A stretch of DNA of 64,000 bases from Cladopsammia gracilis (taxonomy: Eukaryota > Cnidaria > Anthozoa > Scleractinia > Dendrophylliidae), in contig JAJGOT010000259.1 in NCBI GenBank assembly GCA_022457155.1, positions 870,501-934,500 of the forward strand, in the 5' to 3' direction. Under the pieces are notes generated by a model. The model worked only from the letters and a program-made list of their open reading frames with translations, had not been told where the DNA came from and ran no database searches. The position numbers and the translations under genes are program-made. Positions 50,301 to 60,829 of this stretch are shown here, piece by piece. How positions within the stretch are numbered: position 1 is the first letter of the stretch; the number at the start of each line of letters is the position of its first letter.

Positions 50301-51050
50301 TCACTGCAATTGCTCTGTAGCAGCAATAAGGAGACTTTGGCTCGAAAGAAACGCACCTAATCACAGGTTCAAGTCGAAGACGCACGCTCATGCTACGATT
50401 TAAGAATGTGCTGGAAAGGTAACGGGAAACGTCCTCTCTATCGTTTTTCCCTTTTCTTTAGGAGAAGCGTCCTGGTATAAACTGAACTTAGGTCGCCCAG
50501 TCTGCTTTGAGACCAGAAACAACCGTCCGGGTCACGTGGTATACCAAGGCTCGCAGGGCATGCTGGTGGGTGCCCTGAAGCTCTCGTACAGGGAAGGCCA
50601 AGTGCGATGCGTCTCTGACGTGTCATACAACAGTCGTTGGGGTTGCCATGGTTACCCCTGTTTCAAGGCGTATCCGCTGAACGTGGTGATCACGGACAAA
50701 AAAACATGATCTTCCCGCTGCAGCAGTTTATAAAGCACAGTGCAGGCCTGTGGTATGACATGCCAGTTGTTGATGACAAGTATTCAGATGACCTGGTCTT
50801 CTCCAACTTTGAGTTCCCTTTGTATCTTCAGCCACACATGGAGCTGCAAATCTGGTTTGGTGAAGATCTAAAGAACTGGTCTGAGGGTGACAACCAGGGC
50901 CGAGTGTGTGTTGATGTCTGTGCTCACGTCATTGGGGGAATCGGGGGCAATAGCGGCGGGTCTCCGGATGGAGGGACCACGAAAGCACAGGCCCTGCTGA
51001 AAGAACTAAAAAAGAGCCTGAGGTCCATCATGCAGAAAAGCTGGAAGTAA
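47348..51050 (+). CDS. secreted Cys-containing protein of unknown family, frameshifted in an A7 run
   Basis: Exon 1 (47348-47462) encodes a basic N-terminus and a hydrophobic leader, MLVKPVILMLLCCLISQG, which ends in phase 1. Exon 2 (50462-51050) starts in the matching phase with EASWYKLNLGRPVCFETRNN. It includes GMLVGALKLSYREGQVRC, WGCHGYPCFKAYPLN and, after the frame break, WYDMPVVDDKYSDDLVF, HMELQIWFGEDLKNW, RVCVDVCAHV and a Lys-rich tail. Six cysteines suggest disulphides outside the cell. At A7 (50698-50704) the frame shifts by one: the upstream frame stops at 50707-50709, and one extra A (or a -1 slip) restores it, giving about 234 residues. I do not recognise the family. The 3.0-kb intron holds retroelement debris. 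Confidence 0.6.
47480..48250 (+). pseudogene. CR1/L2-like non-LTR retrotransposon ORF2 C-terminal remnant
   Basis: Frames read KTMLVAGKRLYKKM, LEQVHSQKLLGVIIDTELSF, HIDNLCKKLTQRIAVLKKVR and MIKQTMMYGSSVW, then, after frame breaks, LIFLIENLIGYL-like, KCALVYKHLNGMCPNYM and AIRFWNSLPNEIKSS. This is the palm-thumb and tail of a non-LTR reverse transcriptase. The catalytic FADD box lies upstream and is not present. It is intronic to the secreted-protein gene and is decayed. Confidence 0.8.
48471..48615. mobile_element. MITE with ~27-bp TIRs and TA flanks
   Basis: agagtgattttacttcatct gtgaaa at the left is mirrored exactly by tttcacagatgaagtaaaat cactct at the right. TA on both sides fits a Tc1/mariner-type target. 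Confidence 0.75.
48615..48880. repeat. three copies of the dispersed ~106-bp repeat
   Basis: Tandem units with aaaagttagaaccaccttgt and ggaaagtactgct cores follow directly after the MITE at 48471-48615. Confidence 0.7.
49055..49135. repeat. short tandem repeat, gttataccgtataatag units
   Basis: Three to four copies of ggttataccgtataataggg with small changes, in the intron of the secreted-protein gene. Confidence 0.7.
50150..50275 (-). pseudogene. non-LTR retrotransposon ORF2 tail, minus strand
   Basis: The reverse complement reads FPRTIRDWNSLPDDVVQAST, then LASFKQRLASL and a stop. That is the end of many animal non-LTR reverse transcriptase proteins. Only the terminal ~40 codons remain. Confidence 0.7.
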
Positions 51051-51157
51051 AAACAGGTTGATCATTACATTAAGATCAATCACTAGAGATAAAAACAAGT
51101 TAATAAATAACTAGATCGTAGAATGATTTGGTATGTATGGACAGAAAGCCTGTTTGA

Positions 51158-51163
51158 AATAAA
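51158..51163 (+). terminator. candidate polyadenylation signal of the secreted-protein gene
   Basis: AATAAA lies 107 nt after the stop codon, a normal distance for a short 3' UTR. Confidence 0.5.
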
Positions 51164-52499
51164 TTACTTCTGTAATCATGCACACCTCGAATTCTCTTTC
51201 CTTTTTGACTTACTACCTAGGATCTGACCAGAAGAATTATAGGCATACTGGCTGGTCGTGTCCCATAACCGAAATCTTCCAAGAATTATATGCCCGAAGA
51301 TTTCTGAAGCAGTCGCCCGAAACTTTTTTCCCTATAATTTGATGTTTTTAGTTTTGTTGTTGTTGATTTGGTTTTTAGTATACTAAATATAGTTTACTAA
51401 TAATTCTCTGGCAGTCTCTAATTATTTTTGTCTTTTATAAAAGAGAACTAATCGCTTTTTTCATCCTCTATCTGCAAAGAAATAGAAAAAAAATAATTAA
51501 TATATAACACAACGAGCAAGCTCACAAGTAAGACCTCCTGGAAATATCCACTTGTAAAAATACTAAACATATTCTAAGGCTATTATGTAAGTAATGATTA
51601 TCGCACAATCCTTAAAAATAACACAAAAATTGTTAGTAAATGAAATACGCTGTCCTATAAAAGAGGCGGTCAAAACTTGTATTTTCACGAGTAGTAACAT
51701 GAAAAGTAGACTAAGAGATAAAAATCGAAAGAAGCAATGCCGCCAATACATGGAGTATAAGAATGTGTCTGCTTTTTTATTATCAGTTGATAATAAAGAA
51801 ACAGCCTCACTAATATAACGTAACCAGGCCTTCTATCGAGACCCAGCTACGATGTAAAAAGAAGTGACGATCGACCCCATATATCTTAAAGATGAATGAG
51901 ATCAACTGCCCCAATCGCGGCAAAGTGACTAATACATGTATCTTTCAGATGCACTGGATAACCTGCTATGTGACCATCGTAACTAACTTGAAAAATTCAC
52001 ACATACATCTTAAAGATGAATGTGATCATCTATCCACGATCTCGGCAAAGTGTCTGATCCATGCATCTTCGAGATGCATCGGATCAACAACTGCTAAATG
52101 ACGATCGTATATCGATTTTCCTTTGCGATCATTACACGAATTTTCCATGCATCTTTTCTCAAGATGCATGAAATGAATCGCTGTGAAATAATAATGGGAT
52201 CGATTATATGATCGTATAACGATTGATTTATACATCTCTGGGATGAATGCAATCAATCAAATTATTAATACTAAGGCATCGATGCTAGATCGACTGAAGA
52301 GTCTGCAATTAAGGCGAGCAACAAACCTAACGAGGATTTTGTGCTCGGCTATCAGCCGGACTTAAAATCTGCAAATGATGTTACTGATTAAGAAGAGACA
52401 ACATAGACAGTTGAACGAGAAATCATTTAACGACTGGGTAACCAAACCTGAGTCTCACGTTGCTCGCGCTTATCTCTGGTTTACACGAAGGATACTAGT

Positions 52500-52870
52500 C
52501 TATCACTAGATAACCCACCCCCTCCCTCCCCCCGCAACCCCCAAACTTTTGATACATTTCGTAACCGTTCACTGGTACCCATCGAAAAACCTGGGGCGAG
52601 AGAAACTGAATGTAGAGTATACTAGGATACTAGTTTTACACTTGGTAACCCCTCCCCACCCCCGCAACCCCCAAACTGAATGCAGAACATACTAGGATAT
52701 TAGTTTAACACTGGGTGGCCCCTTCCCACGTACCCCGCAACCCCCAAAATGAATGTAGAGCATACAAGGATACTAGTTTAACACTGGGTGACACCTCCCC
52801 GTCCCCGCAACCCCCAAACTGAATGTATAGCATACTAGGATACTAGTTTAACAGTGAGTGACCCACGCCC
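52500..52870. repeat. ~72-bp tandem repeat, about 4-5 units
   Basis: Each unit contains cccgcaacccccaaactgaa, then tgtagagcatactaggatac tagtttaacactgggtgacc. The first unit is longer and less regular. Confidence 0.75.
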
Positions 52871-52914
52871 ATCTTTTGGTTTTAGGTTTACCAAACATAT
52901 AACTCCAGGAGGAG

Positions 52915-52980
52915 TATACACGTCATCATGGTAGATCAGAGAATAGGACTCGAACCATTGACCTACAGATCAAAGGTCAG
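52915..52980 (-). mobile_element. SINE fragment with tRNA B-box-like sequence
   Basis: The reverse complement contains ggtcaatggttcgagtccta, a B-box with T-arm spacing, but no matching A box. It lies 16 bp beyond the sushi exon donor. Confidence 0.35.
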
Positions 52981-52995
52981 GATTATTGTACTTAC

Positions 52996-55900
52996 CCTTT
53001 TGGCAAGAGAACTCTTTTCCACTCCAAAATCCATTTTCTTGGCATCTTCTCACGCTTGAACCAATTGCTTCATAACCCTCACTACAAGAAAACTGACAGA
53101 TTGTTCCATAATCCTCTTTTGTACTTCCTATGCATCCCTGTTTTATGCCATTGGACGGTGAAGGTAACGCTGGACATGTAATAACTAGAGCAAGGAAAGA
53201 AAAAATAAAACACACGACCAACATAAAACCTAAGAGTAAAATAAACCTAATACAATGAAGCAGTCAGAATACGAAGCAAGGTATGCAACCCATATCAAGC
53301 CCGGGAAACGGTAAAAGTGGTGCAAAGCAAGGCAATATATTCAACGGGTTCCAAGATGGGGAAAACGTGTAACTGCCAAGCACTATATACAAGCGTTACA
53401 TATAGGAATATATGTAACGCGTTTCAAGAAAGGGAAAACAAGTAACTAGTGTTTGGCGCTGAAAAATATGTAACGGGTACTAAGCGCGGGAAACATCTAA
53501 CTGGTGCTAAGCGCGGGAACATCCAACCGGTGCTAAGCGCGGGAAACATCCAAATGGTGCTAAGCGCGAAAACATCCAACGGATGCTAAGCGCGGAAAAC
53601 TTCTAAAGTGTGCTAAGCGCGAAAACATCTAACGGGTGCCAAGCGCGGAAAACATCCAACTGGTGCTAAGCACGGGAAACATCCAACGGGTGCTAGGCGC
53701 GGGAAACATCCAACTGGTGCTAAGCACGCGGAAAGATCCAACCGGTGCTAAGCGCGCGGAAAACATCAAACGGGTGCCAAGCACGTAAACATCTAACGGG
53801 TGCCAAGCGCGGGAAACATCCAACTGGTGCTAAGCGCACGGAAACATCCAACTGGTGCTAAACGCGGGAAACATCCAACTGGTGCTTACCGCACGGAAAC
53901 ATCCAACTGGTGCTAAGCGCACGGAAACATCCAACTGGTGCTTAGCGCGCGGAAAAATCCAACTGGTGCTGAGCGCGGGAAACATCCAACTGTGCTAAGC
54001 GCACGGATACGTCCAACTGGAGCTAAGCGCACGGAAAACGCACGAAAAACGCTCGGAAACGCAAGGAAAACGCGCGGAAAATGCACGTAAGCCTAGCTCA
54101 GAGAAATCAATATTATATATTTATAATTATAATATGACCGTACGGTCCCGCTGACGCAATCCTACAGAAAATAGAATCGCAAGTGACGTGAGCGCGGCTA
54201 TATGTTGAGGCTAGCCCCAAAACAATAGTTTCTTTTGGTAGGAAAACACCCATAAAGTCAAACAACAAACAACAAAAGATCATATTATAATTACACCGCT
54301 AGAAGAAACAATAAAGAGATTTGTTGTATAGATAGAAAATTGACAGAATCGACACGAAAGAGACTGGATGAGCGTTAGTTAGTATATTCCGTGAAACACG
54401 ACCTCCTTCGTTGTACTGCTTGATCTCATGAATATTTTACCTGGACATGATCCTAAGTTACATGCCTGGATATCGTTCCTAGGCCCCACGCAGTCTGAGC
54501 CATTGTTGATCGGAGGAGGATTGGTGCAGTTACGAGTTCGAGCTTGGATACCAGGCCCACAGGAGGAGCTACATGGTCCAAAACGAGTCCAGTTGGTGAA
54601 GCCGCCTTTCACTGTTAAAAATAAATCAAGTGTTTGTATGTTTATTGCTTATACATTAACCCTCAGATCTACACTCAAACTTATACCCCAACCTCCAACC
54701 GTGGTACAAGGTAGGGGGGCGGTGGTGGTTGCTTCCCCCCTCCTTCTTGGGTTTTTGCGGTGTTAAAATATTTCTAAAAGATTTGATGTGATCCACAAGA
54801 TAAGGTAAATATTACGACATCCAACTGGTGCTAAGCACGGGAAACATCCAACGGGTGCTAAGCGCGGGAAACATCCAACTGGTGCTAAGCGCGCGGAAAG
54901 ATCCAACCGGTGCTAAGCGCGCGGAAAACATCCAATGGGTGCTAAGCGCGGAAACATCTAACGGGTGCTAAGCACGGAAAACATCAAACGGATGCCAAGC
55001 GCGGAAACATCTAACGGGTGCCAAGCGCGGGAAACATCCAACTGGTGCTAAGCGCACGGAAACATCCAACTGGTGCTAAACGCGCGGAAACATCCAACTG
55101 GTGCTAAGCGCGCGGAAACATCCAACTGGTGCTAAGCGCGCGGAAACATCCAACTGGTGCTAACCGCACGGAAACATCCAACTGGTGCTAAACGCGCGGG
55201 AAACATCCAACTGGTGCTAAGCGCGCGGAAACATCCAACTGGTGCTAACCGCACGGAAACATCCAACTGGTGCTAAGCGCGCGGAAACATCCAACTGGTG
55301 CTGAGCGCGGGAAACATCCAACTGTGCTAAGCGCACGGATACGTCCAACTGGAGCTAAGCGCACGGAAAACGCACGAAAAACGCACGGAAAACGCACGGA
55401 AAACGCGCGGAAAACGCACGTAAGCCTAGCTCAGAGAAATCAATATTATATATTTATAATATGACCGTACGGTCCCGCTGACGCAATCCTACAGAAAATA
55501 GAATCGCAAGTGACGTGAGCGCGGCTATATGTTGAGGCTAGCCTCAAAACAATAGTTTCTTTTGGTAGGAAAACACCCATAAAGTCAAACAACAAACAAC
55601 AAAAGATCATATGATGATTACACCGCTAGAAGAAACAATAGAGAGATTTGTTGTATAGATAGAAAATTGACAGAATCGACACGAAAGAGACTGGATGAGC
55701 GTTAGTTAGTATATTCCGTGAAACACGACCTCCTTCGTTGTACTGCTTGATCTCATGAATATTTTACCTGGACATGATCCTAAGTTACATGCCTGGATAT
55801 CGTTCCTAGGCCCCACGCAGTCTGTGCCATTGTTGATCGGAGGAGGATTGGTGCAGTTACGAGTTCGAGCTTGGATACCAGGCCCACAGGAGGAGCTACA

Positions 55901-58900
55901 TGGTCCAAAACGAGTCCAGTTGGTGAAGCCGCCTTTCACTGTTAAAAATAAATCAAGTGTTTGTATGTTTATTGCTTATACATTAACCCTCAGACGTACA
56001 CTCAAACTTATACCCCAACCTCCAACCGTGGTACAAGGTAGGGGGGCGGTGGTGGTTGCTTCCCCCTTTCTTCTTGGGTTTTTGCGGTGTTAAAACATTT
56101 CTAAAAGATTTGATGTGATCTACAAGATAAGGTAAATATTACGACTTATGGCGCTGCTGTGGATCTCTGATGTCTTCCAAAATGGCTGCCAAGATAGCCG
56201 CCATTCATGTGCAATTGCGTTATTCCACGACAAAGCTGAACTCCATGTCGCGATCGATGACTATTGTGTGAGTCCAAACAGTTTTGTTCAAAGAACGTTA
56301 GGCCTGCAGGGTGGAGAATATTGAATTTGAAGTTCACAATTGGAAACCGGCGCATTGACACTACCCTTGCGTATGTAACTTATATATTTGCTTAATCAAA
56401 CAAGTGGGAAGCAGCTTCACGCTTTGTTGGCGAAAAGAAAAACGCCATAACATAAAAAAATAGAGACTTATATAGCGCACATATCTCATGGCGCTTTACA
56501 TACACTTATGAGAATGAGATCGGACATCAACTCATTTCTTCCTTTAGTGGTCGTAATTTCTGGATAGGAAGGCAGAAGATGTTAAGGAAAACAATCTCAT
56601 CCTTTGGCATTGTTTTCACTTTTATATTTTTTCTCGCTGAATTGAATTCTTTCGTACAGACCGCATCTTGCTGTGTTTTATTTTACGTACTCTGTCGGTA
56701 TTTATGTACACAGAAACCTTCACTGTTTTACAAGTTATGTAACAAAGGTGCACGGTAAAATGCTGTAACAAGCTTTTAAATCTAAGGTTCCAATGAGCCA
56801 ACTCGTGAATACGAGAAAACAATCGGATGGGTCACGTGATAAAACTGCTGGGCAAGGACGTGTTCATTATGAATAGCCCTTATCGTAGATGAGTACGCCA
56901 CGCCAACATATCAGCGGTTTCTCGCTTTCTTGACCCTATAGTCTCGTTTTGATGTTTGCGCTCATCGTCGTCAGAGGTTCTCGTAAACATCAAAACGAGA
57001 CTATAGGGTCAAGAAAGCGAGAAACCGCTGATATGTTGGCGTGGCGTACTCATCTACGATAAGGGCCACTGGTAAATGGGCTTATTCTTTGCAACAGAAG
57101 CACAAAAACATCGGAACGATGTAGCCTCGTTTCCATGTTTAATTCTAAACTCGCGTACTTTAAACGCCAAAATGTTATCATTTACTGCAGTTAAAGACAA
57201 AATTACTTGGAATGGTTATTATTGCAATTTGTGATAGGTTTGGCGTTGAAATATCATAGATTGACAGGGTACCATTGACAGGAGGTAGGTACTTCATATA
57301 TGATATAATATTATGTACCGTAGTATATTCTGTACTCTCTTACTTGACTTATGATATACTATTATGTACCGATATAAGGCAGGTGACCATTGCATATCGC
57401 GGGCTCAATGTTTGTTTGCTTTTTCCCGTATGTTTGCTATAACTCGTTCAACGCATGGCATATTCACGAGAAAAAGAAGAAATGTTTTTACCTGATGGTT
57501 GTCTCGATCTGTCGTACGCTGCGATGCCCATGGGCTTGCCACTGACGTTGTAGCTGATTGTCACATAATCCCCAGTGCCAGTGTCTAGTTTGTGAATGGC
57601 ACTTATTAAAGCCCAATCAGTGGAAAACAATAAAGGAGGAATAAGGGCCACTCCAAAAGGATGGAAACCAGTTACCCGAAGAAGAAGTACCCTGTTGTTG
57701 CCATGGTAATCGACAGATTCTATTCTATCCACTCCTCCATCCACCCAATATATACGCTTGTTTCCGATGTCAAGCTCGATGCCATTTGGCCATTGAAGGT
57801 TTGACGTTACTATGGTAACTCTTTGACTTCCGTTTAAGGTTGCTTTTTCGATTTTTGGGATCGCTCCCCAGTCTGTCCAAATAATCAATCTGTCAGATAA
57901 TAAAGAAATGTTATCAAACTTTCAGACGAGGTTAGCGTCAAGATAATAACAAAGGATAGTACCGAGACAGAAACACAAACTTTTTCTACGTTTGTGTCAG
58001 TAGTTTAAAGAGTCAATCACAGTCACGAAGGTATAATGATAGGTTGGAGGAAGATAAAGCCGCGCACGATCTGCAGGTGCCCACACGGCCAGTGTTTAAC
58101 CGGTTTTCGAGCCATCGACCATTAGAACTGAAGTCCAATGCACCAACCGCATCTCCAAACGAACTTACATGTATTAGATAGGCAACGCCGCGAATTGTCA
58201 AAGCTACAATGGGCCAGCAGGTTTGTATCGCGGCTTCTGTTTCACTTAATGTAAACTGCTTTACCACCTTGTTGGTTAGATTTAGAGTTTGTTATATAGT
58301 GCGTTCGTTGGTATAAGGATTACCCAACAATTGCTTCCATAAAGGGTGGTTGTCGGCATGTGGATTAATATATATAGTTCAGTTTATTACATACTAGTTT
58401 TAAACCAAATGTTTTACGCTTTTGTGACGAAATAAATTTGTCTACTGAATATTATATTGGTAGGATTACGCGCTAATTTTCAACATTACCTCAAACCGTT
58501 TATATACTTTCGGCTAATAAACAGGACTAAGATAGATGAATTTCATAATCACTCACTCGCTATCAGGATCCAGAGCGATATCTCTAGGTTGATCAAGCCC
58601 CGAGGAAAACAAAGTTCGCTGGTTATTGCCCGCTAAGTCCGATATCGATATTGTATCGTTTGTTGTATCAGTCCAGTATAGCTGTGATGTCTCCCATTCC
58701 ACTGCCAATCCGTCGCAAACACCAACATTACTGATAATTGTTATCATGCCTGATCCGTCAATACCAGAGCGTTTAATGTTATGTTCTGTCACATCGCTCC
58801 AAAATATGTATCCCATGCTAAAATGGACATCAAGGGCCACAGCTCTTGTTAAACCAGACACCACAGAATGTACGGCTGATGTTTTGTAGTCGATAGCAAT

Positions 58901-60396
58901 GATGTCAGTGGTGTTTGAAAACAGGAGACACGGAGGGCTGCAAATGGCGGCTGCAAAGAGAAAAATATTAACTGCATTATTTCCTACGCTCTAAATACTT
59001 AAAACTAATTGCGTGTTCCAGCCGACTTTGAATTCGCTTTTGAGAGCTGTAACTGAGAAAAGCCATTGAATTACTGTGACAGTAGGTTTACGCAGTACGA
59101 TAAATGAAACAAAAAAAAAAAATGATTTTTAAGTTTACATTAGGCTAAAAGCCTAAAGTCTGTCATTTTAGTTTCATACTTGGTGCAACTTTAGCATTAC
59201 ACTGAATTGACTTAACGAGAAACCTGCAATACTGCCAATATGCGAAATCTGCAAAATCTCTCATCAATTTCAACTTGACAACACTGTCTCTAATACCACA
59301 CTCAGGGTTTGGAGTATAATTAGTTTTATTTTACCTTTTACAATCTTAGGTTATTTACTTTGCTGTGAATAATTTACTTTGTTGTTCCAACCTTGCCTGT
59401 TGTCCTGTTGTGTTATTTAGTTCCATAAATAGATTGAGGATTTTATACTTTTAGGCGATCCACAAGCAGTGCACCACTAACAATTGGTTCATGCTTTAGC
59501 GTGCACTTTCGAGTTATGGAGCACGTGGGAAGTTTGGAGAGCACGAAAGAAGCGTAAGAGCCGAGGGCAACTCTAGCTTCTTGAGTGCTCTCCAAACTTC
59601 CTACGTGCTCCATAACTCGATAGTGCACAGCTAAAAGCATGAACCAATTGTTTTATAACATAGCCGGTGGAATTGTGCATCAAATCCGACGCGAAGCGAT
59701 TTGCTCACGCTATCAACGTGCACTATCGGGATTTTGAGCACGCTTACGTATACTGAATTTGATTGCGCGGCTCTGCTAGCTATGTTATAATGACTGTTAT
59801 CGCTGGCAGTAAACACAAAATAGTGGTGCTCGCGATCGGACTATGTCACGAGGATTCGGCTGATTTCAGGTCAAAACTCTGCTAAAATTACTGATAAGTA
59901 CCTTCAATTATGCAAAACGTTAAAGAAGACATAAAGTGACCACAGCAATCTTTTTTACCGATTTTTATTAAAGGCACGGGGATCCTGGCCAGTATCCTCG
60001 TTATATTCACTAAAATTTGTTCAATCTGCTTTTCTTAATCATTCGGATGCCCTCCCAGAATAAGGCCGAACCGAGCTGCTTCCACTGGCTTTGCTCTGTC
60101 TTTTGCTACAACCGCCGCTGCGCCGTTAAATTGACGGAGGCAGTGCGAAACTGATGCTTTAGAACTGACACTTCGCTAGCTCCTTCGCACGACATGCTCA
60201 ACATGCTTCGCTCGTCCCGCTTGGCTCATAAAGCGCCTGTCATGCAGGCTAGACCGTATATTAACCACTGGGCAAATTTAAGTGCTGTTTTACCTGCATA
60301 AATGTTTGCAGTTCTTTCCTGAATCAGCGTTAGTAAAGACAACGTGCATATCCACTTCAGTAGAATCCTGATGGTTATTACAGCTAGGAAATACAT
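52996..60396 (-). CDS. extracellular mosaic protein: leader, YWTD propeller, two TSP1, sushi (3' end not found)
   Basis: Exons in coding order: 60294-60396, 58557-58950, 57492-57889, 55768-55938, 54441-54611, 52996-53184; the last ends in phase 1 at a gtaag donor. Exon 1 starts MYFLAVITIRILLKWICTLS, a leader or anchor helix. The next two exons form one six-bladed LDL-receptor class B propeller of about 260 residues: IFWSDVTEH, LYWTDTTND, IIWTDWGAI, RIYWVDGG and FSTDWALIS. Then come two nearly identical TSP1 domains (NWTRFGPCSSSCGPGIQART, six Cys, one Trp) and a sushi/CCP domain (VITCPALPSPSNG to CSEGYEAIGSSVRRC to NGFWSG). The TSP1 and sushi exons are symmetrical 1-1, typical of shuffled modules. 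The architecture suggests a secreted or surface adhesion/receptor protein. Exon 1 is the least certain, though its phase fits. Confidence 0.75.
53440..54085. repeat. ~27-bp minisatellite, left array
   Basis: Units follow aacatccaactggtgctaag and cgcgcgga with many one-base variants (acgggtgcc, aagcacgg). The array lies in the intron between the second TSP1 exon and the sushi exon. Confidence 0.9.
53490..56145. repeat. tandem segmental duplication (~1.33 kb unit) carrying a TSP1 exon
   Basis: The unique part of 54090-54818 recurs at 55426-56145 at an offset of 1327 bp with very few differences. It includes the TSP1 exon (54441-54611 and 55768-55938, one Ser/Thr change), its splice sites and a TIR-element end (ttaaccctcaga). 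Confidence 0.92.
54819..55425. repeat. ~27-bp minisatellite, right array
   Basis: Same unit as the left array. It begins abruptly at 54819 next to the end of the first duplicated segment, so the duplication breakpoint falls at or in the array. Confidence 0.9.
56455..56520 (-). mobile_element. SINE 3' end with Deu/CORE-like tail
   Basis: The reverse complement reads tgtaaagcgccatgagatat, then gtgcgctatataagtctcta and a T-run. This matches the widespread conserved 3' domain of animal Deu-type SINEs. Confidence 0.6.
56876..57066. mobile_element. perfect 82-bp inverted repeat (hairpin, 27-nt loop)
   Basis: The left arm 56876-56957 and the right arm 56985-57066 are exact reverse complements over 82 positions by my reading. 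The arms start gcccttatcgtagatgagta. No coding sequence. Either a recent foldback element or an assembly foldback artefact. Confidence 0.85.
58019..58190 (-). mobile_element. probable tRNA-derived SINE, minus strand
   Basis: The reverse complement contains gatgcggttggtgcattgga (A-box-like) and gatggctcgaaaacc (B-box-like) about 35 nt apart. It lies in the intron between the two propeller exons. Confidence 0.4.
59467..59796. mobile_element. 330-bp insertion with hairpin core, defined by an empty site at 60938-61050
   Basis: The sequence on either side (ttccataaatagattgag to gatccacaag, and ttatcgctggcagtaaac) is contiguous at 60951-61015, so 59467-59796 is an insert into a copy of that repeat. 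The insert begins CAGTGCACC and ends ATGACTG. Inside, arms of about 74 bp (59479-59652) starting aacaattggttcatgctt form a long imperfect hairpin. Confidence 0.7.
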
Positions 60397-60665
60397 CAGG
60401 CTATTAAAAGAAAACAATGGAAAAATGGTATAAAACATGCCGAGTCTGTATGCGCAAAGTCGAATGCGCAATAATTGTTTACAGTAAAATAGAACCTCTT
60501 ATTAACAAAATATTAGTAGATATAAGGGTAGCCTGCATATTGATAAACTCAGGGGAACCAGGAGGTAGCTGACAAAAGAGCGGTTAAACTTAATACCTTT
60601 GCAAGCATTACCCACGTATCACTGAAGGAGAAATGACAAGTGAAGTCTGAATTTTCCAATTCAAA

Positions 60666-60827
60666 ATGGCGTCGACCACTCGACAAAAAGCTACAACACG
60701 GAAGAGAACGACCGCCGAATGGCGAGAAAGTTTAGAATGCCAAATTAGAGATGCGGTTACGTTAAATGACACTTCACTTCAAAAGCATAGAGAGTTAATT
60801 GAGTTGCAGCATGAGTCAAAAGATTAG
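60666..60827 (+). CDS. small ORF, 53 codons, unknown
   Basis: ATG at 60666, TAG at 60825. The product is polar and charged: MASTTRQKATTRKRTTAEWR, then helix-prone residues (LQKHRELIELQHESK). The ATG context (aaaATGG) is favourable and the sequence looks less random than its surroundings. It may be a real micro-exon start, a fragment of a mobile element, or chance. Confidence 0.2.
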   Translation: MASTTRQKATTRKRTTAEWRESLECQIRDAVTLNDTSLQKHRELIELQHESKD

Positions 60828-60829
60828 GC

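Larger units (their letters stand above)
51164..52995. other. interval between two convergent genes; 3' exons of the minus-strand gene expected but not found
   Basis: The sushi exon at 52996 ends with a good donor, so at least one more exon should lie to the left, but no cysteine-rich, membrane or tail exon could be recognised. The interval holds two repeat zones: 51880-52260 (units of about 125 bp with catcttaaagatgaatg-type palindromes) and 52500-52870. Confidence 0.45.
56146..57491. other. intron of the mosaic-protein gene
   Basis: It contains a Deu-like SINE 3' end (56455-56520, minus strand) and a perfect 82-bp inverted repeat (56876-57066), and no exon that I can recognise. Confidence 0.6.

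Noticed and set aside
51563..51751. Minus-strand hydrophobic ORF as a membrane exon of the mosaic gene
   Set aside because: No acceptor in the right phase could be fitted, and an equally long frame lies on the other strand.
54428..54766. 112-codon plus-strand ORF, repeated at 55755-56093
   Set aside because: It is antisense to the TSP1 exon and its splice site; the apparent conservation comes only from the segmental duplication.
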